A stretch of 5,986 nucleotides of DNA from Nanobdellota archaeon (lineage in GTDB: Archaea; Nanobdellota; Nanobdellia; Pacearchaeales; GW2011-AR1). This document shows, one piece after another, positions 1-5,586 of this stretch. Under the pieces are notes generated by a model, which was not told where the DNA came from, ran no database searches, and saw only the letters and a program-made list of their open reading frames with translations. The stretch is from the NCBI GenBank assembly GCA_018830685.1, contig JAHJRR010000018.1, positions 1 to 5,986 of the forward strand, read 5' to 3'. Both the position numbers and the translations under genes were made by a program. Position 1 is the stretch's first letter; each line of letters opens with the position of its first letter.

Positions 1-273
1 ATGGAAAAATCCGGGTTCAATTGGACTGAGAAAAAGAGGTAACCAAAAGACACAAGGGGACTGGAGGTGAAATGTGCACACTTTTTCAGATAATTCATTT
101 AGTTGGAACTTTGTGGTATCTCCGATGGCTCGGAGATACTGAAAATTGGAGAAATAATAAATAATTGTTACGGTGGAGAAGAAAGAGGTATTTGGAATTA
201 TGATGATTATTTATCTAGAGCAAAAATTAAAGTAGTTTTGGATATCCCTGATCTTTCTGAAGACGAATTCTAA
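1..273 (+). pseudogene. 3' end of a frame-disrupted gene, possibly a restriction endonuclease
   Basis: No single frame is open, yet coding-like peptide passes from frame to frame. Frame 2 (from base 2) reads NPGSIGLRKRGNQKTQG. Frame 1 (58-84) reads GLEVKCAHF. Frame 2 (about 86-112) reads SDNSFSWNF. Frame 1 (about 115-273) ends in KVVLDIPDLSEDEF and a TAA at 271-273. Three one-base changes join them: one G added to the G4 run at 56-59, one T removed from the T5 run at 82-86, and one base added near the T3 run at 110-112. The E-V-K after a Gly-rich lead-in resembles the (D/E)XK half-motif of PD-(D/E)XK nucleases. The convergent stop-to-stop arrangement with a DNA methyltransferase also fits a restriction enzyme. 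The 5' part and any catalytic Asp lie outside the window. Seen: the frame pattern and motif. Inferred: the nuclease identity. Decay, phase variation and homopolymer assembly error cannot be told apart here. Confidence 0.5.
116..139. repeat. Perfect 10-bp inverted repeat with a 4-nt loop
   Basis: GTATCTCCGA (116-125) pairs perfectly with TCGGAGATAC (130-139) around the loop TGGC; a G-U pair at 115/140 can extend the stem in RNA. It lies inside the broken coding region, next to the point where the reading frame must shift from frame 2 to frame 1. There is no T-run directly after it, so it does not look like an intrinsic terminator. It may be chance coding sequence, or a structure that promoted a sequencing or replication slip nearby. 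Confidence 0.6.
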
Positions 274-1872
274 TTAAACCTTCATCATCCGAAAAATCAT
301 CTCACAATAAGGTTGTCTGTCCCGCTCCGTCCTATTCAGAACAGGTCTCTTAAATTGCTCCACAATTTTCAGTCCGCTTTTCCTCGCTATTTCCTGATAC
401 AAATTATATTTATCATTCGCGACGACAAAAAAATTCCCGTCGTCTTTTACAAACTTTTTTACATTTCTTAAAACCTGACTTATTCCACTGACATATTCTT
501 CTTTTGCTTTTTGTCCCTGCCCTTTTGATAATGGTCCTAGCTCTTTTTCATCTTTTCTTGGAATTCCAAAAAGCTCATAAGCGTAGGCATGTTGTTCATG
601 ATAATCAATTTGTCCAACATAAGGCGGAGAAGTGAAAATTCCATCTATCTTTTTTTTATTTAATAATTTGTAAAATTTTGGATTCTTTTTCTTTATTCCT
701 TCAAAAATATTTATCTCTCTTGAATCTCCGTGAATTATTTCGGACTGAACATCTTTTTTAATTTTAGAGAATTCTTCTAGTCTTTTTATTGTGTCATAAG
801 TATACCTTATCAGATGTTTTACAACTGAATTTATCGGGGTGCATAATTTTTTATGTTTCCTACAATAATAGGGTCCGACCTGAGGGCTTGTTAATGTTGC
901 TAAATCTGAATGAGTTGTTGCTCTGCATGAACGGGCAGTTCTGCTGAGAATAATTTTTAAGACATTCCTTAAATTTTTATCCTGAATTTCTTCCAAAAGT
1001 TTAATATAGTAAAATAGTTCCTGTCGTACTCTTTTTGAAAACCATTTGTTCAGGAAGGCGTTCATTTCTTTTTCATTTAATAATCCCGACTTATTTTTTG
1101 TCCCATTTCTCTCAAAAAATTTCCTGTTTATTTCTAAAAATTGATTTAACTTTTCTTTTCCATATTCGGTTTCATCCTTTATTTTACCCCCTAAAATATC
1201 TCTTTTAAATTCAGGATTTGGGAAATATGTTTTATTAAAGCCATTCAATCTTTCTTTTAACTGTTCATCAAATGAATCCTCAAATATCTTTTGACTAAAG
1301 TCTCTTGTCCTGAAACAAACATCTCTTGCTATCCTGCCTAATAAGATTAAATCATATTTCCCGAGTTTAACATTAGAAATCAGGCAGTTAAAATCGGAAA
1401 CATCTATTCCAATAGAGTGCAATCCTAATTCAGATGCCTGAATTAAAGTAGTTCCGCTTCCCATAAAAGGGTCAAGAATAATGTCTCCTTCCCTGAAAAA
1501 AATTTCTTTCTTAAACGTATTTAATTGAGAGTCTAAAAAATATTCTACGAGTTGAGGAATGAATTTCCCTTTGTATGGATGAAGGCGATGAACGTGTTTG
1601 GTTGTATCTGCTTCTCTTAGATGTGCAAAAGAAAGCCCCCAATTAAGGTCATTGCCGAGTTTTTGCTTCCATTGTCCCTGTTTTCTCAGAACATTTTCAT
1701 CGTAATAATTTTTTAATTCCCCTAAATCTATTTGTATATTTAATTTTTCCAGATATTTTTTTATCTTTGCATATTGTATTAAATAAGAAATATTTGAAAT
1801 AGTAACAGGTCTTCCGAGATATTCTGTTGCCCATTCTGATGCTTCATTTAGAGACAATTTTCTTTCCTGCAT
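274..1872 (-). CDS. Amino-DNA methyltransferase (N4-cytosine or N6-adenine), likely type II R-M
   Basis: This 532-residue enzyme should transfer a methyl group from S-adenosylmethionine to an exocyclic amino group of a base in a specific DNA site. Residues 6-58 look like a small helix-turn-helix region of MerR/excisionase style (NEASEWATEYLGRPVTISN). Motif X is HPYKGKFIPQLVEYF (98-112), the SAM-binding motif I is DPFMGSGTT (134-142), and motif II is GIDVSDFN (155-162). The catalytic motif IV is TSPPYVGQIDY (414-424), with a motif VI-like strand at 478-486. Motif I precedes motif IV with about 270 residues between, an alpha-class-like order with the target-recognition region in the middle. That region contains C316 and a C337-x2-H340-x3-C344 cluster that might bind metal. 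The ATG at 1872 has a TATA box 22-29 nt upstream and no Shine-Dalgarno site. The gene ends exactly against the stop codon of the convergent broken gene. Methylation type and target site cannot be read from sequence alone. Confidence 0.9.
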   Translation of the reverse strand: MQERKLSLNEASEWATEYLGRPVTISNISYLIQYAKIKKYLEKLNIQIDLGELKNYYDENVLRKQGQWKQKLGNDLNWGLSFAHLREADTTKHVHRLHPYKGKFIPQLVEYFLDSQLNTFKKEIFFREGDIILDPFMGSGTTLIQASELGLHSIGIDVSDFNCLISNVKLGKYDLILLGRIARDVCFRTRDFSQKIFEDSFDEQLKERLNGFNKTYFPNPEFKRDILGGKIKDETEYGKEKLNQFLEINRKFFERNGTKNKSGLLNEKEMNAFLNKWFSKRVRQELFYYIKLLEEIQDKNLRNVLKIILSRTARSCRATTHSDLATLTSPQVGPYYCRKHKKLCTPINSVVKHLIRYTYDTIKRLEEFSKIKKDVQSEIIHGDSREINIFEGIKKKNPKFYKLLNKKKIDGIFTSPPYVGQIDYHEQHAYAYELFGIPRKDEKELGPLSKGQGQKAKEEYVSGISQVLRNVKKFVKDDGNFFVVANDKYNLYQEIARKSGLKIVEQFKRPVLNRTERDRQPYCEMIFRMMKV

Positions 1873-1893
1873 AGAAATTATAATCGTAAACTC

Positions 1894-1901
1894 TATAAAA
1901 A
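1894..1901 (-). promoter_or_regulatory. TATA box of the methyltransferase gene
   Basis: On the minus strand the sequence reads TCCAAAAGATTTTTATAGAG. TTTTTATA is an archaeal TATA box and the A-rich CCAAAAG before it could be a BRE. Its centre is about 26 nt from the ATG at 1872, so the predicted transcript starts at or next to the start codon (leaderless). It lies in the 56-bp gap after endA, and the T5 run could also stop endA transcription. Confidence 0.6.
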
Positions 1902-1928
1902 TCTTTTGGACCTTTGTTCAGTGATAAC

Positions 1929-2447
1929 TCAAGGTTTTACCCAGCTGACCTCGTAGTAACTAACGTCTTCTTCGTCGTCGACGATTGCTAAAAGAAGATT
2001 CTTTTTTGTGCTGTGTGCGACTCTGTTTTTTGCAGAAAAATCATGCCATGTGAAATATTTTGATTCACGATCGCAAAACGTAACCCACTTGGCGTGCTTT
2101 TTCCCTGGCCTTGAACCTTTGTCGTAAACTCTGAAATCTGCGCCGAATTTTAGGGCGGTTTTTACAACATATCCTCTTTCTCTCAAGCTTTTGAATACAG
2201 GATATTTTATTCCGATTCTTTTATCTAATCTTTGTAATTTTGAGAAGAGTTCTTTAAATGTTAATTTGTCCTTTTTTTGAAAGATTTCTATTCTTTTTGA
2301 TTCAATAAGATAAAGGGCTTCTGAGAAGGAGTATTGTACTTTTTCTCCTACAGGTTCTCCGAAGCTGCTTTTTTTATGTAGAGAGAATGCTTCTGCAAAA
2401 TTGCTTGAGATGCTTCCACCAGTAAGATGTGCTTCTATTTTATTCAT
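1929..2447 (-). CDS. endA: tRNA-splicing endonuclease, single-domain alpha type
   Basis: EndA cuts pre-tRNA (and intron-containing pre-rRNA) at bulge-helix-bulge sites, leaving 2',3'-cyclic phosphate and 5'-OH ends for RtcB ligase. At 172 residues it has the length of the subunit that forms homotetramers in M. jannaschii. The N-terminal domain is about residues 1-70 (LTGGSISSNFAEAF, then SFSEALYLIES). The catalytic domain is about 80-170, with YPVFKSLRERGYVVKTALKF, then FRVYDKGSRPGKKHAKW and AHSTKKNLLLAIVD. The catalytic triad is Tyr108, His118 and Lys149; the spacing of 10 and 31 residues equals that of Y115/H125/K156 in the M. jannaschii enzyme (numbering from memory). The acidic segment DDEED (157-161) matches loop L10, which docks into the partner subunit. 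No extra loop lies between Tyr and His. The ATG at 2447 has no Shine-Dalgarno site but has a TATA box about 26 nt upstream. The gene is complete and looks functional. Confidence 0.96.
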   Translation of the reverse strand: MNKIEAHLTGGSISSNFAEAFSLHKKSSFGEPVGEKVQYSFSEALYLIESKRIEIFQKKDKLTFKELFSKLQRLDKRIGIKYPVFKSLRERGYVVKTALKFGADFRVYDKGSRPGKKHAKWVTFCDRESKYFTWHDFSAKNRVAHSTKKNLLLAIVDDEEDVSYYEVSWVKP

Positions 2448-2469
2448 TTTATTTAATAAGATGGGATGA

Positions 2470-2477
2470 TATTTAAA
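2470..2477 (-). promoter_or_regulatory. TATA box of endA
   Basis: Reading the minus strand, TTTAAATA is preceded by GTCAAAC, a possible BRE. The box centre is about 26.5 nt from the ATG at 2447, and no Shine-Dalgarno sequence is present in between, so a leaderless transcript is expected. This is one half of the divergent promoter region between endA and the receiver gene. Confidence 0.65.
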
Positions 2478-2504
2478 GTTTGACTATAATCTATGAAGGT
2501 GTTT

Positions 2505-2530
2505 ATTGAAATCTTTTGCAGATTGAAATC
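2505..2530 (+). repeat. Direct repeat ATTGAAATC x2 in the divergent promoter region
   Basis: ATTGAAATC occurs at 2505-2513 and 2522-2530, and the match extends to 12 nt with one mismatch (ATTGAAATCTTT / ATTGAAATCCTT). The start-to-start spacing is 17 nt. The pair lies between the endA and receiver-gene TATA boxes, just upstream of the latter, where an activator or repressor could bind. A function is inference only; in AT-rich DNA a short repeat can occur by chance. Confidence 0.35.
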
Positions 2531-2546
2531 CTTGAGAAGCATTAAA

Positions 2547-2554
2547 TTTAAAAA
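2547..2554 (+). promoter_or_regulatory. TATA box of the receiver-domain gene
   Basis: TTTAAAAA lies with its first T 29 nt before the ATG at 2576, and its centre is about 25.5 nt from it. Upstream GCATTAAA may supply the BRE. There is no Shine-Dalgarno site before the ATG (TTCTCTTTCAAGAAA), so the transcript is probably leaderless. Confidence 0.65.
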
Positions 2555-2575
2555 CATTATTTCTCTTTCAAGAAA

Positions 2576-2959
2576 ATGATTGATTTATTGATACTGGAAG
2601 ATGACTTTGAGATAATAAAAGAAATTAGAAATGTTGTTCCAGAAGAATATGGCGTCCGATTTTGTACGGCAACTTCTGAGTTTAAAGATTTTTTAGAAAG
2701 TGATGAAAAAGCTAGATTATATTTTTTGGATGATAATGTTCCCTGGGAGCCTAACACTAAAGATAGGTATGAAACTCCTTCAGCACAATTCGATTATAAC
2801 GTAGCTGAATTATTAATATTCCATCCAGAAGCAAAGGTATTTTACACAGGTTCTTTTCCGGATACTTCTGCTAGAAGACTTATTCAAGAGCATTCAATAA
2901 AGAGAATAGATAAATCCGAAATAGGAAAAGTTACTAGAGAGGAATTAGGTTTTGATTAA
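2576..2959 (+). CDS. Stand-alone response-regulator receiver (REC) domain protein
   Basis: The 127 residues cover one CheY-like receiver domain and nothing else. Strand 1 MIDLLILEDD supplies the Mg-binding acids Asp9/Asp10. Strand 3 ARLYFLDDNVP places Asp52 as the phospho-acceptor, since Asp-x-Asn-x-Pro matches CheY D57-x-N59-x-P61. Strand 4 KVFYTGS gives Thr91 as the switch Thr/Ser. Lys113 in IKRIDKS matches the conserved Lys of strand 5. The core chemistry therefore looks intact. After Pro56 there is an unusual extended segment (about residues 57-74, WEPNTKDRYETPSAQFDY) where usual receivers have a short loop and a Gly. There is no output domain and no histidine kinase in the window, so the partner is unknown. 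The gene has its own promoter and a following oligo-T run, so it is probably monocistronic. It could also be a receiver-like fold used without phosphorylation. Confidence 0.8.
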   Translation: MIDLLILEDDFEIIKEIRNVVPEEYGVRFCTATSEFKDFLESDEKARLYFLDDNVPWEPNTKDRYETPSAQFDYNVAELLIFHPEAKVFYTGSFPDTSARRLIQEHSIKRIDKSEIGKVTREELGFD

Positions 2960-2962
2960 TAG

Positions 2963-2970
2963 TTTTTTTT
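2963..2970 (+). terminator. Oligo-T terminator after the receiver gene
   Basis: A run of eight T starts 4 nt after the stop codon (2957-2959), followed by further T-rich stretches to about 3007 and no strong hairpin. Archaeal RNA polymerase stops at such coding-strand oligo-T runs. It separates the receiver gene from leuS, which has its own TATA box. Confidence 0.6.
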
Positions 2971-3020
2971 GGTTTTCCTTGATGTTTTCTTTGAATTATC
3001 TTTTTGTTATTAGAGGATAA

Positions 3021-3028
3021 TATTTAAA
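3021..3028 (+). promoter_or_regulatory. TATA box of leuS
   Basis: TATTTAAA (extending to TATTTAAAAA, 3021-3030), preceded by GAGGATAA as a possible BRE, has its TTTAAAAA core starting 29 nt before the ATG at 3052. This is the same spacing as at the receiver gene. The expected transcription start near 3050 lies after the in-frame TTG at 3031, so it decides the start codon in favour of ATG 3052. Confidence 0.65.
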
Positions 3029-3051
3029 AATTGCTAAGAGTTGTTCTTTTA

Positions 3052-5544
3052 ATGTCAAAGGGCGATTATAATTTTAAGGAAATTGAGAAGAAGTGGCAGA
3101 AGAAGTGGGAAATGAGGAAAATTTTTGAAGTGAAAGAAGATAAGAAGAAAAAGAAGTTTTATGCTCTAGATATGTTCCCTTATCCTTCTGGTGCGGGATT
3201 GCATATGGGGCACGCATTCGTTTTTTCATTGGGAGATATTTTTGCTAGGTTTAAGCGGTTGAAAGGATTTAACGTTCTTTATCCGATGGGCTATGATGCA
3301 TTGGGTCTGCCTGCGGAAAATGCTGCGATAAAAGCTGGAACGCCTCCTAAGGAGTATACTAAGAAATCTATTTCTAATTTTATGAAGCAACAGAAGGCAA
3401 TGGGATGGAGTTACGATTGGAGTAGGGCTGTGAATACGTCTGATTCCGATTTTTATCGATGGGATCAATGGATTTTTCTTAAGATGTTAGAGAATGGTGT
3501 TGCGTATAGGAAACGGGCGCCCGTGAATTATTGCTCTAAATGTGAAACTGTTCTTGCGAATGAGCAGGTTGTGAATGGTAAATGTTGGAGGCATGAGGAT
3601 ACTAGTGTTGAGATTAAGCATCTTGAGCAATGGTTCCTTAAAATCTCGAATTATGCGGATGAGCTTTTAGATGGTCTCAATAAACTTGATTGGCCGGATA
3701 GGGCGAAGAAGTTGCAGAGGAACTGGATTGGTAAGTCTCAAGGTGCTGAGATTGATTTTGAAATCAATGGAGGAAAGTGGTCGATTTTTACTACAAGACC
3801 TGATACAATTTATGGTGTTACCTTTATGGTGGTGTCTGCGCAGCACGAGAGGCTTGGAGAGCTTGTTACAGATGAACAAAAGAAAGATGTCGATAAGTTT
3901 CTTAAGAAGATAAAGAGCGTTTCTATGAAGACTCTTGGTGGAGAGGGCGACCTTGATAAGGAAGGTGTCTTTACTGGAAGTTATGCAGTTAATCCCTTGA
4001 CTAAGAAAAATGTTCCTATCTATGCAGGCAATTTTGTTGTAGCGGATTATGGTTCTGGAATGGTCATGGCTGTGCCTGCTCATGATAAGAGGGATTTTGA
4101 TTTTGCGGAGAAGTATGGTATTCCGATAAAAGTTGTTGTTGAACCTAAAGATTATGAAATCTATGAGAGAAATGGACAGATTCCTGAGGCTTATACTGGA
4201 GAGGGGACTATGGTTAATTCTGGAGGTTTTGATGGCATTGAAAATAGAGATGCGATTGGTAAAATTATAAGTTTTCTTGAGAAGAAAAAGTTGGGTAAGA
4301 AATCTATTCAGTTTAGATTAAGGGACTGGTTGATTTCACGGCAGAGATATTGGGGCACGCCGATTCCTGTTGTTTATTGTGATGACTGTGGGATTGTTCC
4401 TGTTCCTGAGAGCGAGCTTCCTGTTGAATTGCCTTCTGTTGTTAAATTTGGTAAGGGGAATCCACTTTTGACAAATGAGAAATGGTTGAATACGAAATGT
4501 TCTAAGTGTGGCGGGAAGGCTAGAAGAGAGACTGATACGATGGATACTTTTGCGAATTCTTCGTGGTATTTTTTGAGATATGCTGATTCTAAGAATGAGA
4601 AGAAGATTTTTGATTCTAAAAAAGTTGATTACTGGTGCCCTGTTGATCAGTATATTGGTGGGCCTGAACATATTACAATGCATCTCATCTATGCACGGTT
4701 TTATACAAAGTTTTTGAAAGATCTCGGTTTGATTGAATTTGATGAACCTGCATTGAGATATTTTACACAGGGAATTGTTCATGGTTCGGATGGAGAGAAG
4801 ATGTCGAAATCTCGAGGGAATGGAGTCGAGCCGTTGGATATGATAGAGAAATATGGGGCGGATTCTCTTAGGATGGCTCTGGTTAGTACGGCATCCCCAG
4901 ATAGTGATATTATGTGGAACGAGAAGATTATTCTTGGAAGTCATAAGTTTGTCTTGAGAGTTTACGAATATTTCTCAGGAATTAAGTCTTTTAAGGAGGA
5001 TAAAGCTGTCTTGAGTAAATTGAATAAGATGATTCCTCTTGTTGAGAAAGATATTCAGAATTTTAAACACAACCTTGCCGTAATCAAGATTAGACAATTG
5101 TTTGATTATTTTTCGGAGAAAAATATAGATAAGGAATCTGCAAAGAAATTTGTTATTATGCTCAGTGTTTATTGTCCTTTTGTTGCTGAAGAGTTATGGA
5201 AACTTCTTGGGGGGAAGGGATTTGTTAGCTTTGCAAGTTGGCCCGAGACAGATGAATCAAAAATTGATTCTTCTTTAGATAAAAAAGAGGCTGAGATTGA
5301 AAAACTTGTTGGGGATGTCAGTAATATCTCCCGTATTCTAAATGAAAAAGGGGGTTCAGCTAAGACTCTTTATGTTTATGTGATTCCTGGAGAGCTCGAG
5401 AGATATCTTGAGGATTCTTTAGTGCTTGAAAAAAAGACAGGTCTTTCTGTTAAAATCTATGCTGTTAATGATAAGAAGAAATATGATCCTAGTAATAAAT
5501 CTGGAAAAGCGAAGCTTGGGAAGCCAGGCATTTATCTTGAGTGA
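3052..5544 (+). CDS. leuS: Leucyl-tRNA synthetase, bacterial-type body with archaeal-like C-terminus
   Basis: This cytoplasmic class I synthetase charges tRNA-Leu with leucine and hydrolyses mischarged products. The frame opens at TTG 3031, but ATG 3052 is chosen because the TATA box leaves TTG outside the transcript; this gives 830 residues. From that start: HIGH motif HMGH 51-54 (in MFPYPSGAGLHMGH); first zinc knot C161-x2-C164 with C178 and H181; editing domain with TTRPDT at 247-252 and AHDKRD at 343-348. T247, T248, T252 and D345 even carry the E. coli numbers. A second zinc knot is C443/C446 and C483/C486, ETDTMDTF follows, and KMSKS is at 583-587. GIVHGSDGEKMSKS shows that the large leucine-specific insert of E. 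coli is absent. MFPYPSG, TVLANEQV and ETDTMDTF mark the bacterial type, not the longer archaeal/eukaryotic type. The tail from about 745 on (EIEKLVGDVSNI, then KKYDP and final GIYLE) instead resembles archaeal LeuRS. Catalytic and editing residues are all present, so it should be active. Confidence 0.97.
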   Translation: MSKGDYNFKEIEKKWQKKWEMRKIFEVKEDKKKKKFYALDMFPYPSGAGLHMGHAFVFSLGDIFARFKRLKGFNVLYPMGYDALGLPAENAAIKAGTPPKEYTKKSISNFMKQQKAMGWSYDWSRAVNTSDSDFYRWDQWIFLKMLENGVAYRKRAPVNYCSKCETVLANEQVVNGKCWRHEDTSVEIKHLEQWFLKISNYADELLDGLNKLDWPDRAKKLQRNWIGKSQGAEIDFEINGGKWSIFTTRPDTIYGVTFMVVSAQHERLGELVTDEQKKDVDKFLKKIKSVSMKTLGGEGDLDKEGVFTGSYAVNPLTKKNVPIYAGNFVVADYGSGMVMAVPAHDKRDFDFAEKYGIPIKVVVEPKDYEIYERNGQIPEAYTGEGTMVNSGGFDGIENRDAIGKIISFLEKKKLGKKSIQFRLRDWLISRQRYWGTPIPVVYCDDCGIVPVPESELPVELPSVVKFGKGNPLLTNEKWLNTKCSKCGGKARRETDTMDTFANSSWYFLRYADSKNEKKIFDSKKVDYWCPVDQYIGGPEHITMHLIYARFYTKFLKDLGLIEFDEPALRYFTQGIVHGSDGEKMSKSRGNGVEPLDMIEKYGADSLRMALVSTASPDSDIMWNEKIILGSHKFVLRVYEYFSGIKSFKEDKAVLSKLNKMIPLVEKDIQNFKHNLAVIKIRQLFDYFSEKNIDKESAKKFVIMLSVYCPFVAEELWKLLGGKGFVSFASWPETDESKIDSSLDKKEAEIEKLVGDVSNISRILNEKGGSAKTLYVYVIPGELERYLEDSLVLEKKTGLSVKIYAVNDKKKYDPSNKSGKAKLGKPGIYLE

Positions 5545-5552
5545 TAGTTAGG

Positions 5553-5560
5553 TTTTTATA
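5553..5560 (+). promoter_or_regulatory. TATA box before the membrane protein gene
   Basis: TTTTTATA, the same octamer as at the methyltransferase gene, lies in the 42-bp gap after leuS, with its centre about 30 nt before the ATG at 5587. A T5 run 8 nt after the leuS stop could also act as a weak terminator. Spacing is slightly longer than at the other promoters, so a few leader bases are possible. Confidence 0.45.
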
Positions 5561-5576
5561 TTTGGATTAGTTTTTA

Positions 5577-5580
5577 GAGG
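5577..5580 (+). promoter_or_regulatory. Shine-Dalgarno-like GAGG before the membrane protein gene
   Basis: GAGG (within AGAGGAATAATATG) sits 6 nt before the ATG at 5587. It is the only intact gene start in the window with such a site. It would be useful if the gene is translated from a leuS read-through mRNA, since a leaderless transcript would not contain it. Four bases can also occur by chance. Confidence 0.4.
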
Positions 5581-5586
5581 AATAAT

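Noticed and set aside
13..30. GGGTTCAATT resembling a tRNA T-loop
   Set aside because: No matching T-stem on the 3' side, no acceptor stem or anticodon arm around it.
63..164. Strong ribosome-binding-like GGAGGTGA followed by an ATG at 72 and a 30-codon ORF
   Set aside because: The GGAGGTGA is explained by the codons for Leu-Glu-Val-Lys of the broken gene, the spacing to the ATG is short, and the 30-residue peptide has no recognisable features.
103..273. Separate small gene from TTG 103 to TAA 273
   Set aside because: There is no ATG or GTG in this frame and no TATA box at the expected distance before the TTG, and the peptide reads as a C-terminal continuation of the upstream frames.
2557..2757. 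66-codon minus-strand ORF over the receiver gene
   Set aside because: Low-complexity Ser/Lys-rich shadow of the well-supported receiver frame, with no promoter of the local type.
3031..3051. TTG 3031 as the leuS start
   Set aside because: It lies directly after the TATA box, upstream of the expected transcription start. ATG 3052 fits the spacing seen at the other genes and bacterial LeuRS numbering.
3226..4944. Minus-strand ORFs (80, 138 and 202 codons) and an 80-codon plus-strand ORF inside leuS
   Set aside because: They overlap motifs of LeuRS, and their translations are rich in Ile/Arg/Asn/His with no domain pattern, as expected from shadows of an AT-rich gene.
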